The notes under the pieces are model-generated. The model was given only the letters and a program-made list of their open reading frames with translations, was not told the origin of the DNA and did not search any database. From Karalla daura (taxonomy: Eukaryota > Chordata > Actinopteri > Chaetodontiformes > Leiognathidae): a DNA stretch of 64,000 nucleotides. The stretch spans positions 10,409,021-10,473,020 of the forward strand of contig CM055210.1 in assembly GCA_029224185.1 (NCBI GenBank). The letters are read 5' to 3'. Position numbers and translations under genes: made by a program. Shown here one piece after another: positions 37,949-52,806 of the stretch (within the stretch, counting starts at the first letter, position 1; each line of letters begins with the position of its first letter).

Positions 37949-38835
37949 CATACCTGTTGGCCATTAATCACCTTTCTGGAGCAATTGGCATGCTGCGTGC
38001 CCGCAAACACTACAAGTCATTATGTGGCCAGGCTAGATTTTTGTTCTTTCTTGCTTTCTTTCTCTCCTCTCTCTCTTTTTTTTTTTTGGAGCTAAAAGTA
38101 GAAGTTACCCAACCCGCCGGGACTGACATCCGCGAGCTCATAACAGAGGATTAGATATACGGCACGTAGATCTGAAATGGCGTGACCTCAGAGGTAAATC
38201 CAGCTGCCGAGCATGGATTTCTTTTCAGACAGCTGCATCGATATATTGCCGATGTATTGTGCTGACGGGAGCAGATGCGGAGAGACAAAGGTGACGGTAT
38301 CGGCAGTGTTTGGGGTATGATAGATACGTGGTGACAAACACATGACCTCATCTATGGCTCCGTGAGTTTTTTCATCCCCATTGTGTTTCCAGGCTTTTGT
38401 GTGGGCTCATTAAACAGTCAGCTGGAAAAGGAAATGAAACCCACTGAACATTTTGGTTATTGGTGAAATTGTCCAACTAATATAAGATGGATTGTCCTGG
38501 ACTTTGACACCAATATCCACAGTGCCCTGTAAAATGCGACTTGAGATGAGATGCCATTGTTTTTTCTTGTTTTTTTTTTTCTTTTCAAAGCGTCCTCTAG
38601 GATTTTATAGGCCGCCACTAAATCCGGTTCAATTTCAATTCAACTTATCTGAAGAAACTTTATATTTAGATTTATTAAACACAAATAAACAAAGAGAGGC
38701 CAACAAATCCCACATATGAGCAAGCAGTTGGCGTCGACGGTGAGGGAAGAAAAAAAAAAAAAACTCCTTCAACAGGCAGAAACATTGAGCAGAACCAGAG
38801 TGGGCGTCCATCTGCCTTAACCAGTTTAGCGGGGT

Positions 38836-38884
38836 ATAGAGAAAGAGAGGGAGAGAGAGAGAGGGAGAGAGAGAGGGAGAGAGT
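38836..38884 (+). repeat. (GA)n microsatellite with GGGA interruptions
   Basis: About 22 GA units with regularly spaced extra G. Confidence 0.9.
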
Positions 38885-40421
38885 AAATGATGACAGCGGT
38901 AAAAGCAGGTGACGTGCGTTCATGTTTGCTTGGGAATCAAACAGGCAAATACAGACTTGTTAACACACTAGAGGGGGTGAATAAAGGAAATATACTTGAG
39001 ACAGGCGTGTTGCAGTACTGTTATTGTACAGCCATACAGAGCACTGTTTGACCTGATAATCTGTTAATTCCGACTGGCTTTCAAAATGTCTCGACTCTCC
39101 GTCTCAAACAAGCCTCCTCGCACTCTTCACAATGCACAACATATGGCCAGGGGACAGTCGAGAGACCACATGAAACGCTGTAACCGAAGCTCCTGATCAC
39201 TGGGAGGTAAACAGTACTCCACCCTTTTTCGCACGGGGAAACAAAGGCGAACAAAGACGCTTTTGTAATTACCGCTAACGTTTTTCGACGCGGCAGAACA
39301 ACGTGTTTGTAGGGCATCTGCGCAGAGAATCGGCTCAATTTATTTTTGCCTTATTTGTCTTTGACTTCCTCGGGTCTCGATTTCCCCGCACTTTGTATTC
39401 GCGCTAACTCCATTTGCATAATTTTCCAATAGACACTTCATTCTCTGCCAGATTTGAGAAGGAAGAGGGAGGGAGGAAGAAAAGAAAAAAGAAAAACGCA
39501 CACAAACAACAACAACAGCAATTTCAGCCCCTGTGTCTGAATCAGAGGTACAGCAAATTCCAATGTCAATATCAATGATCCCAATGGCGCATGCATTTCA
39601 ATATCATTATCTGATGCCGAGCCAAGTGAACGGGATGGAATGAAACGTCAAAAGACGAAACTGCTCAGCACCCCCCGCCTATAGTAAGTGTGTTATTTAC
39701 CGGGGCCTGTGCGCACTTTTTACGGAGTTGATTAGGACGCTAATTCTTTCCTTCCATCTGGTCCTCGGAGTCCGCCTCGGCGTTCTTGACCGCAAATTGC
39801 TATGGTTGCGTCGAGGTGGCGTAATGATGGTAAGGCGAGAGCGTCACCCACGGCGAGGATACGCGTTGTAAATGGTCCGGAAACGAGAAGTATGACTGTG
39901 TCGCCGGCGACCACAGCGGTCACGACCGGAGGGAATTCAAATGGCTTCCACCTGGACTCCACTCACAGCTCAATTAGGCGGAGGGGAAAGTGAGGGGTAG
40001 TTGGTGGGGGAGGTGGGGCGTAGAAAGATCCAGTGTTCTGCAACGAGAAAGCAGGTGTGTGGGCATGTGGCTACGAATGCATTAATATCCCACTAAACGT
40101 TCATTTTGCACATTAAAATGTATACCTGGAGGGAGGCAAGCGGTGTGCATTAACACAGGCCACTGACTGAGGGAAGTCATTACTTCAGAGGTGTGATTTT
40201 AACAATTTGCCACTGTTTTGCTCACTGGGAGGTTTATTCTTTTTTTTCCAGATAAGAGGTGAGAACTGGAAGATATCAAATAACATGCAATGAAACAAGA
40301 CTGCCCTATTTTTAGCCACATCCCCACTACCTGTCAGATCTGGATCTGGACATCTGGAACATCACTATCTGAAACATGCATCAAATCAGATGTGATATTC
40401 CTGCCTTATACGGCAATGTGG

Positions 40422-40556
40422 TCTTACTTGAGGCTGAAGAAAATGTTATCAAACAGGATATCCTTAATCTTACTTGAAGCTAAAAAAAATGTATCAAAAC
40501 AGGATACCCTTAATCTTACTTAAGGCTTAAGAAAACTTTTATCAAACAGGATGTCG
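40422..40556 (+). repeat. 46-bp tandem repeat (minisatellite), about 2.9 copies
   Basis: Copies start with TCTTACTT at 40422, 40468 and 40514, exactly 46 bp apart. Each continues with an A-rich 'gaagaaaatg'-like segment, then 'ttatcaaacaggata', then 'ccttaa'. Copies differ by scattered substitutions, so the array is not recent. Confidence 0.85.
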
Positions 40557-41636
40557 TTTTTAAAGTTGTGACTCTAGACAAGTGTTACTGAGATGACTTG
40601 ACCCTTCTGCCACTTCACATTTCGAAGAGATCTCCAAAAAAAAGAAAAGGTCCTAATGTAATTATTGACTCTCAAAGGAATTTGTGGACACAGTTGCAGC
40701 ACCACTGCCAAGACTTGAAGTGCCCTTTTATTGAGGCTTAACTGCTGACATTTCAGCCAAAACACCTTTTGTTAGAACCTGTTTTGCCTGTTATTGTGTG
40801 CAATGCCCCGGTCCTCGCAGTGTTCCTGAATGTGCTAATATCAATAGCAAACTGCGAACAAATAATCAATGCTGCAATACGTGGTCGAGGGTTTTGTTGC
40901 AAGACATTATTGATTTCACTGGAAGCAATACTGAAATACATCCTCTCTGTGATCATTGTTTTGCCCGGCTTTTTCTCCCCCCTCCACTATGTTGTCTTCA
41001 AACTGAAAGCAGGTGTGTGTAAAATGAATAAATTCATCACATGAATAATTCTGGCATTTCGGAAATGATTGCTCCGCGCATGCTGCCTTGCAAGGACATT
41101 TCTGTAGGCACACTATCGCACTATCTTTATTTTTTAGTCTTGTAGTGTGGATTAACGTCTCTCTGTGAACCCTAACCAAGCCTCAAGTTTGCAAAAACAT
41201 CCATCAACTTGCTCGGCCAGTTTATTTTCTATGCTGTGAGTCACTGAATGCAGCACCTCTATAACAGACTCTGGGAAAACAATAAAAAGAGTGAAAAATA
41301 TTGGGAGGAAAAGCAAGCAAACAACTCGACCCGGTCATTACGATCAGCAATCACGGTTCTCTTCCTTGTTCAAGCAGACGTTTGTAGTCACCTAGTGTTT
41401 AAAGGTAAATAATAGCCCAAATATAGTTGACACAGAGGGTCAGAGGTCAGCGTGGTGAATGGCTTCGCGGGCTCTGAGGAGAATGTTGGCTGAAACATGA
41501 GAGCCCCACTTGTTGGACCTCCGTGACCTGGCTTTAGAGTGATCGATTTGAGAACAAGAATAAACTTGTGCAACGCTCCAGGACCGACTTTTTGACCGGA
41601 GACTGAGAAAGTTCAGAAGCAGGGAAGGAATGTGCC

Positions 41637-41675
41637 TACTACTACTACTGCCACCACTACTACTGCTGCTGCTAC
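41637..41675 (+). repeat. (CTA)n/(CTG)n trinucleotide repeat
   Basis: CTA triplets, a CCA pair, more CTA, then three TGC units. Confidence 0.85.
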
Positions 41676-42956
41676 AAAAAAGGTATTCACTTTAGCATGC
41701 CTTTTCTTGGGCGGGAATTTATACATTCCACGGTCAGCCCACGCAGATCGCTGTGAAAATAAAACGACCTGCAGCACACTGGAAACAGCTGCCAGCCCGG
41801 GCCGAGATCCTGTGAACCATTTCTACATCATTATGGTGTAGGTCAATCCGGAGGAGCCCCGCAAGTTGCCAACACTTCTCCTTTCCTTTTCCTTTTTTTC
41901 CCCCCTCCCTCCCCAAGTCTGACTTATCACCAAATGCTCAGAGATAATCATCTATAATTGGGTATTTTGTTTTTCCGAGCCACAGGGAAGAAATGCCTGC
42001 CGCGTGAAGTATGGCAGGAGTGCAGACAGCAGCTCGCAGGCTGTAGGGACCCTGGGCTCGGACTCGCGTAGAATGGAGTTTGATGAGAGTCTGATTGGTC
42101 TGGGCAAACATCCTCATGGGGTATGTCTCCGGACAAAGGGAGCAATACTCTCCTCTCTTGTCGAGGCAAATGTTCTCAGGTCTGACAAATCACAGCTGGT
42201 CTCGAGGTGCCCGGTCTTACCCGGAGTTCTAAAACCTGATGAGATAGCCGGGACCCCCAGGGTTATATCAACCGCAATCTCAATGTCTACTGAATTTCAA
42301 GTAAGCTTCTTCTTCTTGACATACTTTCTTCCTCCCTCACAGCCCTCTAAAAGTGTATTGTATTCTCTTGTCTTCACAAAAAAAAAGACTTTGACTTTGA
42401 CTAGGAGCATTGCAGATGCACTAGACTCCAGCTGAGCCATTTCCAAAAAAAAAGTTGTTTTAAGGATGTACTGGTTTAATTTCACCAGATGCGAACTAAC
42501 TCTAATGAAGTCATTAAAGGCTTTGTTTGAAGTACAAATCTGCAATCACGAGGGATTTAATGAAGTGGACTGGGAGGGACGCGATGCTGAAGTTATCAAT
42601 GGTCGGTCTATCAGCGGGAGGCTGGTTACTTTAGATGTTTTGTATGTCAAATCGGGAGGAAGAGAAGGAGCTGCACACCAAGAGGGGGGAGAGGGCGTGC
42701 TTGTGTGTTTTCATACACTCGGACACAAGAGTGGCACATATACACGCGATGCGATGACCTTGCCCCGTGTTCTCTTGGCTGAGCGGCAGAAATGTGTTTG
42801 GGTTGGACTCAGCGGGCAACCTTTCTAAATCTAAAAGCGGAGGTCTCCCGGGGTGAGGCAGCCACACAACGGTCAGGGATAGTTAGCGAATGTCAAAGCA
42901 AGGGAACAGGCTGTAAACCATGGCCTCTACACTGCTGTGATTGGAGCTTCCACACA

Positions 42957-42971
42957 TGCACACATACACAC

Positions 42972-43012
<41 letters not shown>
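42957..43012 (+). repeat. (CA)n microsatellite with CATA and CG variants
   Basis: About 27 dinucleotide units with three substitutions. Confidence 0.95.
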
Positions 43013-46000
43013 GATTGTGCCGTTGCAGGTTGCTCATTGGACAGTCTGTCACAGTCTCTAGGCCATAAATTAAAAATGCACAATATGGATTCAAACACGG
43101 GGTTTGGATTCAGAAGGACCTGAAAAGACTTGACAGTCACAGTGTGACCGGACTAGTGGGAAATAATAGGGTTTGCACCCAGATCCTCAGTAGAAAATGT
43201 AACGGTGTGTTTGTTGGCAGCTGGGGTGCGACACACACCATCTTATTTAATGACAAATGCTCTCACACAAACACTTTGGTCCTTCCTTTCTTTGGCTCTC
43301 CGAAACAGTTAAATTGACAAAGCGTGGAATCATCACGACTTGTGACCCGGGTCCAAGTCCTAATTGTGTTCTGGTGTAATGTTACTCGTCCACTTATGCC
43401 ACAGCCACAAACACCATGCTGCCCTCTCCTCGGAGCGGATGAAAGCAAGGAAGTCTGTAATTGCTTCTGACTTTCCAGAGTACTGCACACCCCCCCCCAA
43501 ACAAGTGGAAATTTCGCAGGCCCACTCGGAGCAAAGTCTGTTTAATGAGATTGCCTCCTGTTTATGCAGACGGGATAACAGAAGACTCTCAGTTGATGGC
43601 ATTGGCCTTTTCCCAATCAATATTGAGCGCATCAATGCTGGGAGGTCTCTGGGCGCAACCTGTATTTAATTTGGCCAAAAAAAAAGATTGGCCCGTAAGG
43701 TTTAAAAGAAATTTTGTTCGTGCCAGAGTCATTTTTAACCCAATTAACAATCTTTATTGTGTCTTTGCAGACAAATTAGATTAATTGAAACATCTTTCTA
43801 TTATGGAGAACTGGTATAGCTCTGGGGGACTGATTGGTTTGATGTACCATTTTGGGGACAGACTAAAATATCCAATCAACTCAATAACGGTTTATATTGG
43901 AATTTTCCACAGACATTAATGGCTCTAAAATGTTGATTCCTAATCATTTCATGGACGTGAATATGACAGCATGTAAAGGGTAGATGTCGAGTCTTAGTCT
44001 CATTAAACCCGGAGTGACAACCTTGAATTTGTAAAAAATAAAAAAAAGGAAAAGAATTTGTTATGCAAGGATGCAATGCCATAATGCTCCATCTGTGCTC
44101 CATTTACAGTGAATTCAGAAAAATCTTCGGCTTGTGTACCAACTCATGGCATCGCCGTCAAATCGTTTTGACACTGATGCCAATCGCTCAGGGGCTCTTT
44201 TTTTTCTTCTTTTTTTTTGCATTGCTGATGATCCTCTCTGATCCAAAACCCTGACAGTCCCTCCGACAGAACAATATTGACTCCACTTCTGGGGAGCCCT
44301 GTCAGCGTGGGGTGCCCAACGCTCAACCGGAGAGGAATTTCCACCCCTCCATCCTTTTCTCCTTTCATTCTCCTCATTTCGTTTCTGTATCAATCCAACA
44401 CTGGAATGTTATTCAACCTGCACACCAGGCAATCGGGAGACCACCTTTAAAGCAAACCCTGAAACTCTATCCTACCCGCTGCCCTCTCTTTCTAACCACC
44501 TCCACCCTGATTCCCCGATGAGGCAAACCCAAAGCAAAGGGGATTTTTTTTTATGTGTGTGCTTCACTTCTATGTCACGAGTGTAGGGGAGTCTGCTTCA
44601 ATGCCACGCTCTTTCTTTTGACTTGGACAGGAACCAAAGAGAAGTCTCTGGGACTCTCCACGAATCTGGCATGCAATTCCTAGGACCAGTTGGTTGCAGC
44701 ACGGGGGGGGGGGGGTAGTCTCGAGTAGGGTAGGGGGGAGGGAGGATTCTGCTCTGACAGACGTCCAACACACACAGCTGATGCTTCAGGCTGGCAAGTC
44801 CAATAACATCATCTGTGCGAGACAGTGCTGGTGGATCTCGTATTTATTACCCAATATGTCCATCGGGAGGGAGAAGGGGTGGGGGGCATGGGAGGGGGTG
44901 GGTGGGATTATTGCAACGGCAGCCAATACCACAATGCTCATGTCAAGAATTTCAGAATGGATATAGTTAGGCAAGTCTTAAAAACGCTCATGACGAGCAT
45001 AATCACGATGTCTCCGATTAACAGATGACTTACAACTCCCAGCGCTGGGGCTGCATTCGCTCTAAAAATCTGTTACCATCTTGAGTTTGAGAGGCTCCAT
45101 CAAATTTGATGGACACTGGGAAAAAAAAAGCAAAAAAAAAAGCAAGGCTGAAGAATGTGTAATACGATGCAGGCCAGTGGGGAAGCTTCAAATTCATGCG
45201 GTCATGTAGACCTGCCTCACACCAATTTAACATTTTACACAGTGCAGCTCTAACAGCTCTATACATGTTATAACATTTTTGGACCTTTACTGCTAAATTC
45301 TCATTAAGAGGCAGGAAAAAGAGGCTCCAAATGGCACATTTTAAAATCCGTGTGACCATGGCCTGATCCAGCTTATTCCTGCCTGCCTTTGAGCTCCAGC
45401 GTGGTCCAAAACATTTAAAATAAACATCAAGGTATCGCACTATTGCACTCTGCGACATGATCCTTCATTACAATATTTGGGTCAATCCCACATGCTGGTA
45501 TGCGGCCGTAAATCCTCACTAGAGAACCAGATGTGTATCAATATGCAGAAAAGCCCAGTTGTTTGTTTTAACTGTAATATATATTTAATATGTTTATGGA
45601 GCTGAAGGTTTTCATCTGCATCTCAGCTGGAGTAAAAAGCCTTGGCACTGACATACGGGCCAGAAAAGTCAGAAAGCACTGAAAGACAAACACATAGACG
45701 GCTTATATGGCTCTGTATTGTTTAATGTTATCCTTCGAGAGGCCTGGTTATTGTTGGCTGTCTTCTGCACAGCAACATCCCTTTACCCAGATAATTAAAG
45801 CAAAAGGTCTGAGCAAATTAAAGTGAAACCATATTATTGGAGCACGAAAAATTGGAATAACCGGTCCAAATGCTCGGGCCGCCTCTGAAACCTCAGTAAT
45901 AAAAAGAAAATGTCTCTGTCACCGACGGCGCCTGCTTCAGGTAAAATATCTACTAGTCTAAGAGGAAAAGTCTGATTACCGACCACGTGCATGTACACAC

Positions 46001-46351
46001 AACAAACCGTCGTCTCGATCATTTTAACAAATGTGTTTGTCTGACTTTCTGCCTCCATGCCTGGTTTCCCTTAATAACCTGGATTTCTATGTGTATGTAA
46101 ACATCTTCGGCGGGTCTGTGAAATGAGTTTTCCCACCGCTTCAGCTCTGATGACGCCTCCCACCATAACGCATCCCCATGCCATCCACTCCGGAGCCGGA
46201 ATGTCTTTTTTTTTTTTTCAACGGCGCTGAGATTCACGCCTTTCATCCTTCAGACACATCACAGCGACTGAGTCTCTGAGGTGATTGATGATGGCAACGT
46301 GCGTCGCTCTGCTCTTGGTTTCTGTTGTCTAAACTGTGTAAAGGAAAAAAA

Positions 46352-46372
46352 AGAGAGAGAGAGAGAGAGAGA
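46352..46372 (+). repeat. (GA)n microsatellite
   Basis: Ten GA units between two A-rich runs. Confidence 0.9.
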
Positions 46373-47189
46373 AAAAAAAGAAAACCCCACGAGCACAAAT
46401 TGAAATCATTTCTGCTCCGATCGTCCCAGCCGTATCTGCATATAGGCAGCATCGGCTTTGACCTCACACGCTGCCCGCAGCCGAATAAGGCGTCGGCCAA
46501 AAATCCATTCCCACAATGTGCACATCTCCTGCGGCGGGCAAGTGCCGTGCGCCGCAACGAAGAATTGTTTTGAGTCATCGTGAAAAGAAGGTCACGGAGA
46601 CTAAGGCGAGTTTATGATAGTGAGGATAATTACGCTATTTTCAAATAAAAAGAACAATAAAGCAGATGTCATTTCAGAGTCAATAGGAAGCGCGGTTGAT
46701 TGCAGGGCCGGTGACTCGCAGGTTTACTCAAAAATCGCTCAGTTATTTCCATTTTCCCTCTGATGTATTAGAAAATTGAGCCCGTGACATTTCTCCTCCC
46801 GCTCCTTTCTGATTGTCGTGCTACTTCTTCCCTCCCCGACTCCTGCCTTTAAATGCCACATGTTCCTAATTTAGTTCTGGTGAGAAGAACAAGCACAACG
46901 GGGAGATTTCCGCGTGCTTCCCCCGGCAGATATTCTGTCAAACTCGAGGAACCTGTCACCGGGATGGAAAGGGCACATGTTAAGTGGAGTGACATGGAGA
47001 AATGTCCTCTGCTGGGCCTGACTCTGCAAATCATTATTCAGATCGGAGCACACCTCAGCCATCCCGGGCCCATACTAACGCTCGCCGCAAAACTCAGTGC
47101 ATCTCTGTGATTTCCTGCGTGCAAGCTGATGCTGACAGTTTCTTTGACGATCCCTTAAAAATTCAAATGACTTCCAATGAGATGAAGCA

Positions 47190-47218
47190 GTGTGTGTGTG
47201 TATGTGTGTGTGTGTGAG
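47190..47218 (+). repeat. (GT)n microsatellite
   Basis: Fourteen units with one TA variant. Confidence 0.9.
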
Positions 47219-50200
47219 AGGGAATATGAAGGAAAGAGACAGAGAGAGTGCGGGATTAAAGCAAGTTGGAGACAGTTTGCAATCTGCTATGTAAGCGTTC
47301 GTTCAGATTTAGCAATATAAAAGTTTTATTTAGTTATTTATTTATTTCCAGATCTGTTAAAGTTTAATGTCGCTGGTTAAAGCCTCAGATCTTTCGAAAC
47401 AGCAGCTAATGTTGAATATGGTGTCAGCGAGTCGTGATCAAGCCTGCGCACACCTGAAGACAGTTAATCTCGACTAAACCGCAGCTACTCCTACAGCTGC
47501 ACTTCTCCATTCGAGGAACAGTAGCTCTTTTTACGAGCTCTTCCAAAACGCAAGCCATAAAATCAAAAGTTACCATGCTCGGCTGAGTAGCCCGACTACC
47601 TCTGGCAGTAACCAAGCATTGCTTCCAACCACTGGAGCTTAGCTTTCAGGAGCTGGATCGCACCTGGAATCTAAAACAAGCCGAGGATCTTCGCTGTTTA
47701 CTCTCCCACTGATTGCCCGGGCGAGGAGGAACCAAATCCTTGGGCTTAATGACGGTCTTCTCTGGAATTCCAAAAAAGCTCGGCCCTGCCGCGGCCGTGT
47801 GCCAGCGCTGCGCAGCTGCAATCAAAACGCGCTAGGTGTACACGCCAAAGTCCAGCCCCGCGCTAATTCACGTGGTGCGCGTGCACGTGGCCGCGCTCCC
47901 GACGGCGTGACCCGCACATTAAACACCAGAGCCCGGTCATTAAGCCGAGAGGTCTGAAACTTGGCTCGGGTTTCGTGCTAAATTGAGTGTGAGAGGCATG
48001 AATGCACATCTGTGTTCGTATGGAGCTCGCGCATAACGGGAAACAAGTGTTAAGCGCATACCTCGAGTCCGCGCAAATGCACGGGCTGATTGTGTCTGAG
48101 CTCTGAGTCGGATCTGCGTATGATATTTCCCACCCAATAAACACACCAACACCCCGCAGGTCAAGAGGAAGGGGTGGGGGCTGAGGGGCGGAGGGGAAAA
48201 CAGAGGCTTTTAAATTTTAATAATGTGTCACATTTGAGCGATTGAAAATGAAATTATTTAGTGCCTGCAGTGTTTCACAGCACCCCTTTATTATACTTCT
48301 GCAAAGCAATTTATCCGTTATTGCTTTCTAATAGGGCAACATATCCTGGGTCACATCTTCAAACAGCTGGGAAAAATTGAAAACACTGCAGTGAATTAGC
48401 AGGGACAAGGCGCCACAGTTTGTGGGTGTTCAATTGTTTAAATATGCATATAATGTCCCGTCTAGCGTGTGAAGTTTGCCCTTCCGCTAAATGAATTATA
48501 AATACAATGGACCTCTTGGTAGTGTGAAAAATGAAGCACTTAGCACTTAGACGACTGTAGTTTGAGGGTTCAGGGAGCCATATGGCTTCATATCCACTTT
48601 CAGCAGTGTTGTCAGTAAACCGGTGGACAAAGGGATAATGTCAAGCTGTCAACGGTGGCAGAAAAAAAGGCAGTAAAGCAACCTGATGTTACAGCTTCTC
48701 GTATGTTACCGTTCTTCTCTCCAAGAAACCTGAGCAAAAGGTTACGTTTTCCTGCTTTTATGCTTTCGTAACCTATGTGACGGCCATGCGAAGTAATTAT
48801 TATTATTTATCTATTCAGTGAAACTCACTATAAGAATGCATTTTAGTATTCAGCATCCTCCATCACTGTCTCCCCACAAGTTCTTAGTAGCAGTAATAAA
48901 TGGGCAGCCTCAGATCTGACAACACAATAGATGGCGCAGAATAAGTGGGATATCAGTCAAGTCCGTGCACGACCAAATATTATTCTTTGTTAATATGTAT
49001 GTATTCAAATTCCACAGCTCAGGAGGTCGAGTATTGAAGTGAGACGCATCTGATGTATTTCTCTGGCATTCTTAAGTCTAGGCAGAAACCCTGGCTTCGG
49101 AGCTTCTCGTCATATACCCCGAGGGTCCCCTAACCGACTAGAGCACATCGATCTGTTTTCCTTTAGGGGGGTAAAAAAAAAAAAAAAAAATGAGCAAGGC
49201 ATTTTCAAAATATTTCTGCGCCGCTGCTTTCCTATACCCCGTCCGAAGTCAAACGGTCATTAAGCACAGTCAAAGTCACTGAAAATTTTTTCTCGTATTT
49301 ATTCTCCCCGAGCAAATCTATTTGAAGGTCAGAGGCCAAACCGCTGTCAAACAAGCTCCATCTCTGGTTCCTCCAATGCTGTGCACTTTGGCTGTCATCT
49401 CCGCGGCAGTCGCCATGCAAATAACACACTCTGCTGGGTTATTGATTGGCTCCACGGATGCGAGCAGCAGGTTTTAAATGGAAACGCTGCATCTGCACGC
49501 AGAGAAAAATAATACGATCTGATGAAGCAGGTTTGCATGGAAACAGAGCCCATTTAACGTGTCTAAATTGTTGCCGAAGTGCCTGAGAAGCTGCGATACG
49601 CCCTGAATGTTAAGTTTTGTGCAAATAAAAATAATCATTTGGGAGAGACAGTGGTAGCATTTCTCTGATAGAATGAGAATTAATGACTCTCCAAAATGGG
49701 GTTTATCCAAAAACAGCATGAATACAGTTTGGGAAAAATGGATTCAAAAAGCTCAAATATGGCCGTATAAAGAAAATGTAATACCATAATCACATTTTGG
49801 AGATTACAAAATGTCTTTGAGTAAGTACTTTCCAATTCCATGTCACAGATTTAGCAACAGAACAGAGACGTACCATTTTATGCTTCTTTTTTTGTGCTTA
49901 ATCACCAGAAGAGCCAAAAAAAAAAGATTACTATTCAATATCAGCATTCACCTCCAGAATTCTGTTTTCACACAAATGCCAGTTTTCCTCCTTCACAAGA
50001 CAACGAACAAAAGAGCTGCAAAACGTACACCCGGTATCCCATCCATGATCTGACAACACAGTTGGATTGCAATAGCCGTGCAACAGACAACTGAGTTCCA
50101 AGCCAGTGCACAATGCAACATGGAAACATTTGCAACCGGGATTAGTGGGAAATGCGATGGAAAGTACAAAGATGATGGATGGATGGAATGGAAAGTGGGA

Positions 50201-51844
50201 TGTGTGGACAAAGGAGGACAAGAGGGTCCCAGCGACGGACGTCTATTTACATCATCCGCTTGTTCATGAGAGTAAATATAGAGCGCTTCCTCTTGGGATG
50301 CGGAACAACAAAGTTTCGTTTTCTCACAGGGCCTCTTCCTGTGAGCGATACACTGGAAATAGCTCAGGTGTCCTCAGGTGAGAGCCCTCAGGGACACATC
50401 CAGGGGAAGTGGGCTGTTTGTTATCATACCCCGGCTCATCTCCAAATACTTTATCTGAGAAGATGACTTCGGCGGGAGGCGGAGAAGTTGCCTCGCAAAG
50501 TATTATTTTTACATTTTTCATATACGGTGGAGGCGATCTCCCAATGGGAGAGCGTGGCAGGCTCAGGAGGACAAGTAAAATAAATTTAGTCAAGCCGGAC
50601 ACAGCAGCCCTAATATACTCTCCAAAGTCTGCATTGGTTCAAAGTTCAGGTAAAGATATAAATAAGGTTTTCCGTGTTCCTTGCGGTCGTTTTATGTCCA
50701 GGCATCTATTTAGTTAAAAGCACAAGAAAAGGCCGGAGCCATTTTTCAAAAATTGATGACTGCCTTGCATAAATTATGCAAACTTTTGTCCTTGTGCCAA
50801 ACAGTGCATCTACTGAATAATAATTACGAGAGGGACTTGGGGATATGAGTATGCAGAATATGAAACACATGCCAATGTCCCCTGTCATCTGTGGCCAAAT
50901 CAAGGAAGGAAGACAGGGTTGCAGGGCACAGTGAAAGAGAAAAATATGACAACATCCGACATAACTTGGTACCTTTCAAATTCTTTTTGTTCCAAAAAGC
51001 TAAGAACTCAGCAGCCTGATTTTCTTTTTCAGCATTTCAAACCACAGTCAGTCCAGCTGTGATCATTAGTTGGATTTGCACCAGTGAAATCCTTAGGCCG
51101 GCATGTAAATTAACAATGCATTACTTTATTGTCGTATTTAGTGGCTTGGATCGCTGTTAGACATTTACAAGGACTCTATGCAAAGTATTTTTTTGCCGGA
51201 GATAACTCAATGCGAGGCTGTTAAATGTTCACACCGGGGACAACAGGGTTCAGCTGGATATTATGAGCTGCAATGAAGGCGAATATTGGAAATTGTATTT
51301 TTCAATAGCCAAAGGCCATTTAACATAGTGAACATGGGAATATGTCAGTTTTAATGCACATAAAAAGAGCCAAAAACAGTGAAGATGAATCCCTGTGTAA
51401 TTACAATTTATTATTTAGATCTAACAATAGCATTTCCACAGCAGTGGTATTAATAATCATTGCACTAATGACATAAGACACTTTGATGGACAAGATTTCT
51501 GCAATTAGAAAGACTATGAAGAGACACTAGAGTCAAATCAAACACCTGGCATGGACAAAGCGGCAGAAGGATAGCTGTTGGTGATTTGATATGCAAATGT
51601 AATTACCTGATTTGCTAATCTGGTGTACCCCCTTTGGCAAGACAAGGGTGTCCAATTTCAGGTGAGTCCTATCGGGTTTTTTTTGTACCTACATGTACAC
51701 AGCAGTGCAGCAGCTTCATTAATGAAACAGCTGTTCGCTATGTACGCGGCCGTCGAGAGATTTTGGCTTTGAACGTTTCAAGGAACCTTCGCTTGGCTTT
51801 TATCCCACTACCTGGTCATATGTTGCCCATTTGTGAATGAAAGG

Positions 51845-52090
51845 ATCTATGTATGTTATGGGAAAGAGTGGCATAGCAATGCGCTCATGCTAAAAACCCA
51901 GCAGCTCCTAAAGTTAGCTTAGTGTTGGACACTAGGGAACCAGAGGGCCCGGTAATAAAATCCACATACCACACTTCTAATGCTCACTAATTACCCCACT
52001 ATGTTTCCTTCCATGCAATAGGATATCTGTTCAATCTGCACCACTGGTAGAGTAGCACATGCTAATTAGCAAGCTAATAGTGTGAGGCTA
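51845..52090 (+). repeat. Diverged copy of the same fish repeat (internal part)
   Basis: It contains 'ttagcttagtgttggacac', 'aataaaatccacatacca' and 'tctaatgctcactaatta'. These match, in order, internal blocks of the element at 60003-60146 and 22755-22870 as I remember it. Boundaries are approximate. Confidence 0.5.
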
Positions 52091-52784
52091 GGTCCTTCTC
52101 CTCCCTGTGCGACGTAAGCCAACGGACTGCAGGTGGCAGCTTCATATTTAATGTCCACACATCATGGGGGTAACGATTAGCTCATCAGGGAAGCAAATGA
52201 GCACATTTGCCTCAATGTTTCACCCCTCATCCTTTAAAATTACTGATCTCGGTAGAATAATTAATGCAGCAAACGAGGAACTTCCAGGGGGCTTTCGGTC
52301 AGAGCCTTGTTAATAATTACTGTATATTGACTGCTCTTTCGGTTTGAAAACATTCCCTCATCGGCCATCTCGATGAATACCAAATGCATTTCCTTGATGA
52401 ATTGGTATGCATGTTTTGTGGAAGCCATTTTGGCCGGTCTCCTTTGTTTAATTCCACCGGCGATCTGTTGCATTGTGGAAGTGACCGGGGGAGATGGCTG
52501 ATTGATTTACGGAAACTCACGTCTCGCATGCAACATTTGTCAGCCCGTTATATCAATAGCAGTCCCGACAGCAACAATGAGTACTCCGACATCTGTGATA
52601 GCTCCTTCAAATAATGGAATGAGGAGATTTAATCATGTAAAGAAAAAAAAAAAAGAGGGAGGGGGTGCTTCAACAATGTGCATTTGCTTTTGTCACCTCT
52701 TTGTAATTCAAGACAGGAATTCTCATCTTAATTTGCTTAAAAAAAATGTGATGACAAAGTAAAGAGAGACTGACGGGCTTATGT

Positions 52785-52806
52785 ACACACACACATACAC
52801 ACACAC
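52785..52806 (+). repeat. (CA)n microsatellite
   Basis: About ten units with one ATAC variant. Confidence 0.85.

Noticed and set aside
45030..45458. 142-codon minus-strand open frame
   Set aside because: Includes Phe/Ala-rich low complexity from A-rich runs. No recognisable domain and no good splice context. I could not match it to a known repeat.
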